64,000 nt of DNA from Paenibacillus sp. HWE-109 (GCF_022163125.1 NZ_CP091881.1:4836001-4900000); one strand, 5' to 3'; counted from the first letter of the stretch, positions 41,995 through 51,290 are shown. Notes: generated by a model from the sequence alone, not told the origin. Program-made: numbers and translations.

Positions 41995-42930
41995 ATGAGT
42001 TTTCTAAGCGACTTTCGCACCATGGTCATCGGTATTTTACTGGAGTCATTTCCTTTTATTTTGCTTGGCGTCATCATTTCCGCCCTGCTGCAAACCTTCA
42101 TAAGCGATCAGGCACTACAGCGATGGATACCAAAGAAGACGATTCCCGGCATTCTTTTCGGCTGTTTGCTCGGCATCATCTTCCCGCTTTGCGAATGTGG
42201 AATCATTCCCGTGGTGCACCGGCTGATCCGCAAAGGCATGCCGCCTTATATCGGCATTGTGTTTATGATGGCCGGGCCGGTCATCAACCCGGTCGTGTTT
42301 ACGTCCACGTTCGTGGCGTTTCGGGCTCAGCCTCAGATGGCTGTCTCCCGCATGGTGCTGGCTTTCGCTGCAGCGGCACTTATCGGGGTGTGGGCGGCTC
42401 GGGGAGTCCGTGATTCTGCGCTTCGCAATCCGGTCAATAACGGCCTTGAACCTGTCGCTTCAGGCAAAAAAAGCGTCAAGCGTCCGCTTTCCAACAAAGC
42501 GCCGAAAGCATCTTGGACAAAGAAATGGCATGAAACGCTGGAACATGCCGCCATTGAAATGTTTGATGTAGGCAAATTTCTGGTCTTAGGGGCTACTGTT
42601 ACAGCTTTGCTGCAAACGGCTGTAAGCAGACAGTGGCTCCTTTCGTTAAGCGATGGAGATTGGACTCCGCATTTGTTTATGATGGGACTCGCCTATGTCC
42701 TTTCCATTTGTTCCACCGCAGATGCGTTCGTTGGCGCTACGTTCATTCCCGATTTCAGCTTGGGCTCCGTGCTCGCTTTTCTCGTGTTTGGCGCCATGCT
42801 GGATATCAAAAGCACATTGATGCTGCTCAAAGTGTTCCGACTCAAAACCGTCTTGACGGTTATGCTTATTTCAGCCGTCGTCGTTCTGCTCGGATCGGTT
42901 GCATTCGATCGGCTGTACACGTACTTATAG
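41995..42930 (+). CDS. YraQ/YcgR-type permease (COG0701)
   Basis: A 311-residue polytopic membrane protein (eight or so helices) of the UPF0718 permease family. Hallmarks are the membrane CECGIIP motif (IIFPLCECGIIPVVHRLI, near residues 65-82), AGPVINPVV and a second-half CSTADAFVG motif. Such proteins are suspected metal or small-molecule permeases, with cysteines in the membrane and a middle cytoplasmic loop. The ATG at 41995 has AAAGGAGGG nine bases upstream; the upstream extension to 41956 is not used. The gene is 16 bases before its usual partner. Confidence 0.88.
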   Translation: MSFLSDFRTMVIGILLESFPFILLGVIISALLQTFISDQALQRWIPKKTIPGILFGCLLGIIFPLCECGIIPVVHRLIRKGMPPYIGIVFMMAGPVINPVVFTSTFVAFRAQPQMAVSRMVLAFAAAALIGVWAARGVRDSALRNPVNNGLEPVASGKKSVKRPLSNKAPKASWTKKWHETLEHAAIEMFDVGKFLVLGATVTALLQTAVSRQWLLSLSDGDWTPHLFMMGLAYVLSICSTADAFVGATFIPDFSLGSVLAFLVFGAMLDIKSTLMLLKVFRLKTVLTVMLISAVVVLLGSVAFDRLYTYL

Positions 42931-42946
42931 AATGGGAGGCAGGGGA

Positions 42947-43849
42947 ATGAGTCAAATTTGGTCCGTGTTTGCGCATCGAACGATTAGAGCTGCGGTCTTG
43001 ATTGCTTTCGTTATTTTTATTATCCAGATTAGCCGGGCGGATGCACTGATCTATTATGTCGCTCCGAGCATGGATCTCTGGGTGAAAAGTCTTGCTGTTG
43101 GCATGTATGTGCTGGCAATGCATCAGCTTTATTTGGCAGTACGTGATGTCATGTCCAAAAAGAAAGCGGAGGCATTCGCTTGTACTTGCTCGTCACATAG
43201 CCACCATCACTGGAAACCAGGTGTTATGATGATGTATGGAGCTTTGATCATTCCGCTTATACTGGCGTTTTCGTTTCCCAATGCGGTGCTCGGAAGTCAA
43301 ATGGCCGCTAAAAAAGGCCTAAATTTAACGCCTTCAAGCATTCTCGTGAATAACGTTGATGCCATTCAGAACCAGCCTCCAAATGATAGGATTCAACTGG
43401 ATACAGGACAGACCTTTCCGTTTAATGCCTACACCAAGCCTTATGCCAAGCAGGCTTCGGCTATGTTCAGCCAACCGCTCATTATGATTAACGACGATTT
43501 TTACATTGAATCGCTGACATCACTGGACTTGTATCAGGATCAATTTATCGGCAAAAAGGTGCAAATTGCAGGTTATGTTTACCGCCTCGACACCATGAAC
43601 AACAATCAGTTCGCCTTGGGACGATTCTCAATGCGCTGCTGTGTCGCAGACTCTGTGCCGCTTGCCATTCTGGTAGAGACCGATAGCCCCGAACAATGGA
43701 AAAACGATATGTATGTTGTCGCTCTCGGCACCATTGAGAAACGTAAGATTGACGGTAAAGACGTATTAACGATCGTTGCCAAAACGATCGATACGCAAAA
43801 GGAACCAACGAGTCCCTACGTGTATCAGAATGCTTACTTTGGAAACTAA
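42947..43849 (+). CDS. TIGR03943-family (YcgQ-like) permease subunit
   Basis: A 300-residue protein with two helices near the N-terminus (about 11-32 and 45-65), a cytoplasmic Cys/His-rich loop FACTCSSHSHHHWKP (about 78-93), a third helix, and a large extracytoplasmic domain that ends in an OB-like part (VQIAGYVYRLDTMNNNQFALGRFSMRCCVAD). It regularly occurs with the COG0701 permease as a pair and is often near zinc-responsive genes. The Cys/His cluster could bind metal. ATG 42947 follows GGGAGG. It ends ten bases before a terminator hairpin. Confidence 0.85.
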   Translation: MSQIWSVFAHRTIRAAVLIAFVIFIIQISRADALIYYVAPSMDLWVKSLAVGMYVLAMHQLYLAVRDVMSKKKAEAFACTCSSHSHHHWKPGVMMMYGALIIPLILAFSFPNAVLGSQMAAKKGLNLTPSSILVNNVDAIQNQPPNDRIQLDTGQTFPFNAYTKPYAKQASAMFSQPLIMINDDFYIESLTSLDLYQDQFIGKKVQIAGYVYRLDTMNNNQFALGRFSMRCCVADSVPLAILVETDSPEQWKNDMYVVALGTIEKRKIDGKDVLTIVAKTIDTQKEPTSPYVYQNAYFGN

Positions 43850-43858
43850 GGCAAAAAA

Positions 43859-43894
43859 GATCGCCAACCCTCCTCATATAGGTGGTTGGCGATC
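43859..43894. terminator. Recurrent terminator hairpin, copy e
   Basis: GATCGCCAACC pairs with GGTTGGCGATC, followed by TTTCG. It is nearly the same hairpin as those at the SLH genes, but here it serves the YcgQ-like gene. Confidence 0.85.
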
Positions 43895-43944
43895 TTTCGT
43901 ATCCTTGATGACCTGGTTATTCTCGATAGTCTTCTTTTTCCTGT

Positions 43945-44134
43945 TAAGAGCCTCCAAAGACTTCTATTCGTGTAAAACAGCCACTTTCTACCCAAATAGA
44001 AGCTCCTAAAGACTCTTATAGCTTGGTGGAGGGGGAGTTTTCGCGTGTTTCATCAGCGATAAGAGTCGCCAAAGACTTCTATTCATGTAAAACCACCACT
44101 TTCCTCGCAAATAGGAGCTCCTAAAGACTCTTAT
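43945..44134. repeat. Two 75-base palindromic units in direct repeat
   Basis: Units at 43945-44019 and 44060-44134 match (about 85 percent by eye). Each starts TAAGAG, continues CCAAAGACTTCTATT and ends with AGCTCCTAAAGACTCTTAT; the ends are imperfect inverted repeats, so each can form a hairpin. There is no coding potential. They fill the gap between the YcgQ-like gene and the GH59 fusion. Confidence 0.75.
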
Positions 44135-44162
44135 TGGCAGCAAAACAGAGGGAAGGGCTGCC

Positions 44163-47100
44163 CTATAGACCGAATACCCTAAATTCATAAAAACTTGCCC
44201 ATTCATTGGAGGCTAACCCTGTCACAGTAATTCTCACATATCTGCCGCTTGCTGTGAAATTATCAGCCTGCGTTTGATTGGGATTCGTATTCCCTGTCTG
44301 ATTGGAAACCGTGGTCCAATTCAAATTATCGTTCGAAACCTCGACTTTGTATTTGTACACATTGTTATGTTCCCATACGACCTCAGTCCCTGTCATGTTG
44401 GTGACGCTGCCCAAATCTACCTTCCACCAGTGGTTCAGGTTCCCGTCATTCGCTGTCCAACGGGTATCCGTATTGCCATCGTTTCCATTAGAGGCCACAT
44501 TTCCTTTGCTAGTTTCCTCACTATCAGCGCTCATAGTCTTGCCTAAGGCTAGATTAGGTCTAAGCGGATCGGTAACCACAGAAATATTGTCGTACTGAGC
44601 ATAATTCCAGCCACTACCTAGTCCGACCAGTCCATATAGGAATGTGTTGTCGGTAATGGAAGCAACCAGTTGTGAATCGATATAAGCCTTGATCGTGGTA
44701 TCATGAAAGCTAAGCTTTATATTGTGCCATGTATTAGCAGAGAATGGAACGGTGCCGGATGCCAGTAGGATTTCGCTAGCAGCAGCAATATCCGGAGCGC
44801 CTATGACAAGTTTCCAGTTCCCACTTTGGTCAACAACTAATTTGTATCCTTTCAATTTATTATACTGTGGAGCATTTCGATTTTGAGTTCCTACTCTACC
44901 TATAATAGAAACGGTTCCAGCGTTTTCAACCAATACATCAGCGCTGTAATCATAATCCCGCCATGACAAATCTCCGAATTCGGTAAATGCACTATTGCTG
45001 ATCGGCTCTCCCCATGCATTCCACTGAAGCAGCGGTCCTGTTATGACTTGGCGTAAAGCTTTGCCAGTTCCTCCGAACTTGTTGCTGACTTCGAACGCAC
45101 CGTGCTCATCTTGCGTATATTTGGGTGTAGTTCCGACGGCATAGTTCTCAAAGTTTTCGCTGTATGGATTAGGGAAAGCGGATGCCGCCGGAATGGCATG
45201 TGCTGCTGCTCCTTTCTGTTGGCCTGTCGTCGTTGTTAAAGAGTAGATAGAATTAGGCTCCAAATTAATAGAAAATGAACCGCCAGATGGCGTTATATCA
45301 CTTTGCTGTATGAATTGCTGCGTACTGTTGGATTTCCAAACATGAATCGTTCCCGTAGATAACCCCCCTGTGAGATTGAACTTCATCGTTTCAAACGCCC
45401 CGCCAGTGACCATAATTATGCTGTAATTTCCGCTTGAATCCGGCTGTTTCATCGTCACATACGAAGTATTGCCAGTTGTTATCCCTGTTCCGCTATCGAG
45501 ATAATTCCATCCCGGCTTTGTGAATTGAGTCGTATGAGCCGCCGCCCAAACCGCAGGCTGGACCTTGTAATTGCCGGACCATGGAGAATTGGCAATCAAG
45601 ATCCCTGAACTCGGCCAAGATAGATTGTCATAAGCCGAATTACTGAGATGCCAGACATTAGTCGCCGTAAGTTTAGCTTTGATGTAGTTGTCATTCATTT
45701 CTTTGGCCAAGTTGTAAGACCCATTCCAATCCCCAACTCCCGTCCAGCCCTCGCTTTCCCAAATGGGAAGCCCAGCATTTTGAGCATTCGCAGTAGAGAT
45801 TCCATTCACATAATGATAGCCGATCACAGCGACAGCGTTTTTCAAAGCCGTGTCTGTTGCAATTCGATCCGCAAACGCCCAATCACTGCTTAGAATATCA
45901 GGTGCTATGATTTTAACATTGCTTAATCCATTATTATTCAAAGTAGGTCTGAGAATGTTTACGATATAGTCCCTTGCTTGCTGCGATGTACCATTGAAGC
46001 TTTCGTTCTGACTTCCCCCTACATAATTAATATCCAGACCCCATACAGATTTAGCGCCTTTAATATAACTAACCAAATAGTCCGCATTGTTCTGTGACCA
46101 CATATTGCCGATCCACTGCGGCGCTCCCCATTCTAGAATACTAAGCACAATATTAGGATTGCGTTTCTTGGCTTCACTCATCAACCAAAGTTCATACCCA
46201 CGGTTCATGTTCGGTGCAGAATTCTCAGCTAGTGTTCTTGCATGGCTTGGTTCCGTGCCTGAAGTGGAATTCATATCTCCCCCCACCTCAACCTTGAGAT
46301 GCGTATAGCCCGCACCAAAATTAGGCTTGAATAAATAATCAAGAATATCGCTGCGATAAGGCTCGGGATAATCGATTAATAATCTTGTATTTCCCCCGCC
46401 ACCGCTCAGGACACCTTCTCCATCGAATGTCCTTCCCAGAACACTGCCATTTATCGTTATCCCAGCTGATTGGACGTTAAAATCATCCCCCCAAGCGGAA
46501 TTTGCGCCTGCAGGTTTGTATACATATATCGTTGCCGTGGTATTGGTCGGGCCTGTCGTGAATGTAACTGTTCCAAGTGTGTAGGAGGTGCTGGAAAGGC
46601 TAACCGCTGTTTCAGCACCTCCATAATTTTTCACACCGATGGATACGGGTTCCGAACTGTTGGAAGTCTTTGCATAGCCTGTCAACGTATATGTCGTATT
46701 CGGATTCAAATAGATGACTTGTTCCGCCGAGCCTGGACCTCCGCTCAACTGCAGCGCTTTGCCTCCGCTCCTCGAATTAGTGCTGACAACACTTGCTGTA
46801 TTCCAATTCGTCCATGGAGACAATACACCTGATTCAAAACCTGGATTTGATACTTTGTTAAGAGTCCCAGCAATCCCAGCTCCACTATAAGCTCCTCGGT
46901 TTGGCGCGCTAGTAGACGAGACGGCGTTCCCCCAATAATCTTTCCCTCCATTGTTATTGATAAGAACACCTGACCCTAACGCCGGTGAACCCTGTAGTAA
47001 TTTATAGCCGTCAACAGTCGTTCTACCATTCGTACCGCTTCCTGGATTAACAAACATAGCATCTGAGACCATTTTATGAGCTTCATTCGGTTCACTTGCC

Positions 47101-48416
47101 GGATGATTTCCGTAATATAGATTGTAATCCGACGTCCTTCCCCCTACGCCAGAACTGTAACCTCCACTGTCTAAATTATAAATAATATTGTTGAACATCC
47201 CCCAAGCATGATTCCCTGCGTTGCCTGCCGTTGTTATAATTTCCGTCCCCGTTCCACGTCCAACGTAAAAATCGTTATTATAGATCTGAAGGTTGGTAGG
47301 ATTGCCGCTTGCAAAGACCAGTATACCCCTTTTGTCGTTCTGCGAAATATTATAACGAATCGTCACTTGATCGTCCGTCCCAACATCTGTCCCCATAAGT
47401 AAAAGGAAACCACCGTCATTGTCATGGCTGTAGTTATATTGAATAATCGTTCCCGTACAACCAAAATCCGAATCAAACCCCGTGCCGTCAAGTGTCGTGT
47501 GTCCGCCATAGGCTTCATTATATTGAATGATTGTGTCATCTGCATTCCATGGCCAGATCCCCGCATTGTAACTTCCGGAACGCATATTAAAACCATTAAC
47601 CGTATTGTACTGCACCACAGCTCCCTGTGTTTCTTGAGGTACAATGCCATCTCCGCCTATATCTTGCACATAGTTGTTGGATATAACAACATTGGTGCTT
47701 GCATACCAGTTAGGGGCGGATGTACATCCAACGCCCGATCTGCACCAGAATTCAGAGGCGAAACCGATTCCTGTTCGGTCTACATCCGGACCAACAATAT
47801 TGTTGTCAATCAATACGTCATTGAAATTCGATGAAACGGTTCCTCTGGAGACAAACAAGATTCCGGCACTCCCGTTGGTGTCCTTGGTGTTATCTCCCCA
47901 GACATCATGAACGTTATTGTTCTTGATATAAATATGGTTTAATGTCCCTATATCTTTACTTACGATTTCAATCCCGCGCCGATTGGAGTTAACGCCGTTA
48001 TAATTTTTTATCTCTAAATTTTGAATTTCCCAATATTGTTGATTGTATAAATACACCGTAGCGCCTGCTCCATTACCGTTAATAAGCGGTTTGCTGCCGC
48101 TTCCATATTGATCAATAAGGATAGGACTTCCACTTAATCCAGAGCCTTTAGGATACAATTGTCCCGTCCAACTGCTGCCAGCTTTGAATAATATTTTATC
48201 ACCGGATGTAAACGTTGTTGCATTGACCTTGGTTAATGTTTTCCAAGGCGTGCTAATGCTAGTTCCGTTATTGGCATCATTCCCGGCAGGATCAACATAA
48301 TAGATTTGATTAGCTGCATGTGCCTTGCCTTGAGCCATAAGTCCCCCCAAGAATAGAACAAAATAAACGATAAAAAGAATTTTCCAATTCACTCCAGCAG
48401 GATTCATAGTCTTCAT
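44163..48416 (-). CDS. Secreted fusion of parallel beta-helix and GH59 galactosidase-like enzyme with carbohydrate-binding domains
   Basis: A 1417-residue secreted protein. Layout: signal peptide 1-34; right-handed parallel beta-helix about 35-500 (many IQYN, IYNNDF and VISNNYV coils, as in polysaccharide lyases); a CenC-type carbohydrate-binding domain about 515-650; a GH59 galactocerebrosidase-like catalytic domain 652-1060, with candidate acid/base Glu805 (GGSQNESF) and nucleophile Glu889 (WESEGW); a GALC-type lectin domain about 1075-1275; and an F5/8-type C-terminal domain 1280-1417. GH59 enzymes remove beta-galactose. Joining a beta-helix enzyme to GH59 suggests attack on a galactose-bearing polysaccharide. 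ATG 48416 follows AAGGGG; a cre-like site sits just upstream. Last gene of the sugar ABC operon. Confidence 0.88.
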   Translation of the reverse strand: MKTMNPAGVNWKILFIVYFVLFLGGLMAQGKAHAANQIYYVDPAGNDANNGTSISTPWKTLTKVNATTFTSGDKILFKAGSSWTGQLYPKGSGLSGSPILIDQYGSGSKPLINGNGAGATVYLYNQQYWEIQNLEIKNYNGVNSNRRGIEIVSKDIGTLNHIYIKNNNVHDVWGDNTKDTNGSAGILFVSRGTVSSNFNDVLIDNNIVGPDVDRTGIGFASEFWCRSGVGCTSAPNWYASTNVVISNNYVQDIGGDGIVPQETQGAVVQYNTVNGFNMRSGSYNAGIWPWNADDTIIQYNEAYGGHTTLDGTGFDSDFGCTGTIIQYNYSHDNDGGFLLLMGTDVGTDDQVTIRYNISQNDKRGILVFASGNPTNLQIYNNDFYVGRGTGTEIITTAGNAGNHAWGMFNNIIYNLDSGGYSSGVGGRTSDYNLYYGNHPASEPNEAHKMVSDAMFVNPGSGTNGRTTVDGYKLLQGSPALGSGVLINNNGGKDYWGNAVSSTSAPNRGAYSGAGIAGTLNKVSNPGFESGVLSPWTNWNTASVVSTNSRSGGKALQLSGGPGSAEQVIYLNPNTTYTLTGYAKTSNSSEPVSIGVKNYGGAETAVSLSSTSYTLGTVTFTTGPTNTTATIYVYKPAGANSAWGDDFNVQSAGITINGSVLGRTFDGEGVLSGGGGNTRLLIDYPEPYRSDILDYLFKPNFGAGYTHLKVEVGGDMNSTSGTEPSHARTLAENSAPNMNRGYELWLMSEAKKRNPNIVLSILEWGAPQWIGNMWSQNNADYLVSYIKGAKSVWGLDINYVGGSQNESFNGTSQQARDYIVNILRPTLNNNGLSNVKIIAPDILSSDWAFADRIATDTALKNAVAVIGYHYVNGISTANAQNAGLPIWESEGWTGVGDWNGSYNLAKEMNDNYIKAKLTATNVWHLSNSAYDNLSWPSSGILIANSPWSGNYKVQPAVWAAAHTTQFTKPGWNYLDSGTGITTGNTSYVTMKQPDSSGNYSIIMVTGGAFETMKFNLTGGLSTGTIHVWKSNSTQQFIQQSDITPSGGSFSINLEPNSIYSLTTTTGQQKGAAAHAIPAASAFPNPYSENFENYAVGTTPKYTQDEHGAFEVSNKFGGTGKALRQVITGPLLQWNAWGEPISNSAFTEFGDLSWRDYDYSADVLVENAGTVSIIGRVGTQNRNAPQYNKLKGYKLVVDQSGNWKLVIGAPDIAAASEILLASGTVPFSANTWHNIKLSFHDTTIKAYIDSQLVASITDNTFLYGLVGLGSGWNYAQYDNISVVTDPLRPNLALGKTMSADSEETSKGNVASNGNDGNTDTRWTANDGNLNHWWKVDLGSVTNMTGTEVVWEHNNVYKYKVEVSNDNLNWTTVSNQTGNTNPNQTQADNFTASGRYVRITVTGLASNEWASFYEFRVFGL

Positions 48417-48440
48417 ATCAATATCCCCTTCCTCGATTTA

Positions 48441-48455
48441 TTAAAGCGCTTACAA
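48441..48455 (-). promoter_or_regulatory. cre-like site before the GH59 fusion gene
   Basis: TTGTAAGCGCTTTAA on the minus strand fits the catabolite-response consensus (TGTAAGCGCTTWNA) read by CcpA or a related LacI-type repressor. It is 25 bases ahead of the start codon. Confidence 0.6.
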
Positions 48456-48495
48456 ATTATCAAATCCTAATTACTTGCAGACAAAGCTTCCCGCA

Positions 48496-49494
48496 TTACT
48501 CCGTTTGCAAACTTATTTGATCATATAGTGCTTTCAACTTCACATCTGCTTGTTTTTCAAGCTGACTGACATATTGATCATATTGGCTATCTATATAGGC
48601 AAGTTTTAACTCCGGGCTTACCTCTTTAAATTCCTTGTATCCTGATTTCCCCCTCTCTACACACTTGATCAGAACGTAGCCTCCGCGATCTGCGATAATC
48701 TCACTTACTTCCCCAACGTTAAGCTTCATCGCAGCACGGTAAAAGGCATCTCTATATTTGGCATAGTCCCTTGCGTTGTTCTCATTCACACTCTCCTCTT
48801 TTATTGACGTGCCTTCCGTCATCCTTTCTTCGTAAATCCGATCGAAACTCTCTCCATTCTGGATACGATTCATGATAAGCTGCATGCGATCCAAAGATTC
48901 CCTATTGTTTGTCGTCTCAATGATCTCTCTCAGCATGATGTTATCCATGTTTGAGGCATATATATCTTTGGTGGCTTCATAAAATTCACGAAGCTTAACA
49001 TCCGACATATCGAAATGATGTTCAGCCAAGTCATCCTTCAATCGATGGGACAAGTTGTTAACGATTTCTGCATAGTAAGTTTGCTCATTGTATTGGCGGG
49101 GTCCATAAATCACTTGTTTATTAGCTATGGCATCCATTCTGCGTTCATTCTCTTTCTCCAGATCGACTAAAAAGTCAGAGTATCGCGTAGATGGAATAAA
49201 GCCTCTCTTCTTTCCTTCGATTTGAGTGACTTTCACATGAATCAGTTCTTGCAGCGCTTTCTCTTTTAAGGTAGGTAAAGGTAAAGTCGTATCGCCACGA
49301 TGTTGATTCAAAAACGCGACAAATTCGCGTCTTTGAATAGGTTCTCCATTCACGGTAGCAACAATATCCTCCTTTACTGCCGAATTTCCCCTACTAATAA
49401 AGGCACATCCTATAATAAAAACAACTAAGAGTAAGACTAAGCTTAAACGTAAAGGAGGGTTTCTCGTATTGTTCAATGGTTTGTATACATTCAT
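48496..49494 (-). CDS. SurA/PrsA-like lipoprotein in a sugar-transport operon
   Basis: A 332-residue lipoprotein-like protein with an N-terminal helix ending IIGCAF (Cys near residue 30). The N-terminal part (ATVNGEPIQRREFVAFLN) matches the SurA_N chaperone fold. A long helical segment follows, then a C-terminal region LREIIETTNNRESLDRMQLIMNRIQNGESFDRIY reminiscent of a parvulin domain but lacking its usual core. It may help fold the large secreted enzyme made next in the operon; that is inference. The start ATG 49494 lies 21 bases after the permease stop, and the GH59 fusion follows. Confidence 0.7.
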   Translation of the reverse strand: MNVYKPLNNTRNPPLRLSLVLLLVVFIIGCAFISRGNSAVKEDIVATVNGEPIQRREFVAFLNQHRGDTTLPLPTLKEKALQELIHVKVTQIEGKKRGFIPSTRYSDFLVDLEKENERRMDAIANKQVIYGPRQYNEQTYYAEIVNNLSHRLKDDLAEHHFDMSDVKLREFYEATKDIYASNMDNIMLREIIETTNNRESLDRMQLIMNRIQNGESFDRIYEERMTEGTSIKEESVNENNARDYAKYRDAFYRAAMKLNVGEVSEIIADRGGYVLIKCVERGKSGYKEFKEVSPELKLAYIDSQYDQYVSQLEKQADVKLKALYDQISLQTE

Positions 49495-49515
49495 AATTAA
49501 ACCTCATTTCAATGG

Positions 49516-50391
49516 TTATCCTTTGATACCGCTTGAAGTGATGCCTTCCACAAAAAACTTTTGAGCGAAAACGAATAGCAGGATTGGCAATAAGATAACA
49601 AACGCAGCACCAGCCATTTGAAGTGAATAATTAGAACCATACTGCGTTGAAAAGTATTGAAGTCCGACGGTTACCATTTGCTTCTTCTCGCTTGAAATAA
49701 AGATAAATGGAGTTGCATAGTCATTCCAAATATAAACGAAAGAAAATACAATCATTGTCATCAAGGCAGGAACCGCAAGGGGGAGGATGATTCGAAAATA
49801 AACACGATAATGAGAGCATCCGTCAATGATAGCTGCTTCTGTGAGTTCCTTGGGAATCCCCATGAAAAATTGTCTCAAAAGAAATAGAAAGAATACATCA
49901 AACACAGCTGGAATAATTAGCGCCCAATGCGTGTTGATTAAATGCATATACTTATAGATTAGAAATCTGGCTACGATTGTTGTGTCGGGAGGAATAGCCA
50001 GTGTGGATAAGGAGATAAGCAGCAGAATATTTCTTCCTTTGAAATTCAATTTGGCAAAGGCATATGCGGCCATGGTGACGACGATCCCGCGTAATACAAT
50101 CGATAAGGCCACCACTTTTAATGAATTTCCAATCCAGAGAAAGTAATTCGGCGAGGTTAGTAAAGTTCGATAATTCCCCCAATAAATCTGATCAGGAATT
50201 AGATGTTTAAGCGGTTCGTTAAACGCTTGAGCCGTCGTTTTGAGAGAAGCAGATATCATAAAGATGAATGGAAACATCATCATCAACGCTACAATCAATA
50301 CAAATATGGAGTAAGAGAGAGTAGCGATAGATCGTCTACTTTTATGGATGGATGGATGAGTAGATTTCTTTGCTATTAATAATGCACCCAT
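49516..50391 (-). CDS. Carbohydrate ABC transporter permease, MalG-type
   Basis: A 291-residue, six-helix permease of the CUT1 sugar-importer type. It has a basic N-terminus, FMISASLKTTAQAFNEP after the first helix and the EAA motif ELTEAAIIDGCSHYRVYFRIILPLAVPA near residue 185. It forms a pair with the previous permease. The start ATG 50391 follows GGGGAGGG by eight bases and overlaps the end of the previous gene; an upstream ATG at 50409 is also in frame. No ATPase gene is near; such systems usually share an MsmX-like ATPase encoded elsewhere. Confidence 0.92.
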   Translation of the reverse strand: MGALLIAKKSTHPSIHKSRRSIATLSYSIFVLIVALMMMFPFIFMISASLKTTAQAFNEPLKHLIPDQIYWGNYRTLLTSPNYFLWIGNSLKVVALSIVLRGIVVTMAAYAFAKLNFKGRNILLLISLSTLAIPPDTTIVARFLIYKYMHLINTHWALIIPAVFDVFFLFLLRQFFMGIPKELTEAAIIDGCSHYRVYFRIILPLAVPALMTMIVFSFVYIWNDYATPFIFISSEKKQMVTVGLQYFSTQYGSNYSLQMAGAAFVILLPILLFVFAQKFFVEGITSSGIKG

Positions 50392-51290
50392 TTTTTCTGC
50401 CCTCCCCATTGGACCACTGAAATAACCATAATAATCAGAAACAGGACGATTGCTTGTGCTGCAGCATAACTATAGTGATTGAATGAAAAAGCTTCTTCAT
50501 AGATATTGAGTGAGCTCACTCGGGAAGCTGTCCCAGGGCCGCCTTTGGTCAGTGCGTTGAAAATCGTGAAATTTTGAAAAGAACCGATCGTCGCTGTTAT
50601 GATCAAAAAAAAGCTTGTAGGAGAGACAATCGGCAAGGTAATACGAACCAATTTGGTAAGCTTCGATGCCCCATCCATGTCAGCTGCTTCGTATAAATCC
50701 TTGGATACACCTTGTAATGCCGCCAAATAGACAATCATTTGAAAAGGGAAATTCAACCAGACGGCGACCATTGCCGTTGTAGGAATTGCCATTTGGCTAC
50801 TAGCAAACCACAATGGCGGATTAACAATCCCTAGTCCCTTGAGCAAGGCGTTCACAACCCCTCCGAATGGATCGAACAGCAATGAAAACACCATTGAGAT
50901 CGCAACGATGTTAGCCACATAAGGCATTAGAAACAAAGATCTGCTAAAGCTCTTCAAATAGAAATGTTTGTTCAATAGCACAGCAGCAATAAATCCAACG
51001 ACCGTAAGACAGGGGACATAGAGGAGTGTATAATAAAAACTTTTGAGATAAGATGAGATTGCAATGGGGTCATTCCATATCGCTATATAGTTGGCTAAGC
51101 CCACCCATTGAACAGCGTTCAATGGTTTGAAATTATTCAAGTCCACGAAGCTAATAAAAAAGGCATAAAATAATGGCGCAAATTGAAAAATGAGAAATCC
51201 AATAAAAAAAGGTAATACAAATACCAACGCGGCTCGTGCCTCTTGTTTCTCCAGACTTCCGATATTTCTCTTTATTTTAAGCTTAGGCAT
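50376..51290 (-). CDS. Carbohydrate ABC transporter permease, MalF-type
   Basis: A 304-residue, six-helix sugar permease with KQEARAALVFVLPFFIGFLIFQFAPLF at the start and the EAA motif DLYEAADMDGASKLTKLVRITLPIVSP near residue 200. It couples to the shared ATPase for import of an oligosaccharide. ATG 51290 has CAGGAGGAG nine bases upstream; the frame to 51320 has no such site. It is separated from the binding-protein gene by a stem-loop and overlaps the second permease by 16 bases. Confidence 0.92.
   Translation of the reverse strand: MPKLKIKRNIGSLEKQEARAALVFVLPFFIGFLIFQFAPLFYAFFISFVDLNNFKPLNAVQWVGLANYIAIWNDPIAISSYLKSFYYTLLYVPCLTVVGFIAAVLLNKHFYLKSFSRSLFLMPYVANIVAISMVFSLLFDPFGGVVNALLKGLGIVNPPLWFASSQMAIPTTAMVAVWLNFPFQMIVYLAALQGVSKDLYEAADMDGASKLTKLVRITLPIVSPTSFFLIITATIGSFQNFTIFNALTKGGPGTASRVSSLNIYEEAFSFNHYSYAAAQAIVLFLIIMVISVVQWGGQKKWVHY

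Noticed and set aside
43945..44134. CRISPR array
   Set aside because: Only two units, each 75 bases and internally palindromic, with one non-spacer-like gap and no cas genes.
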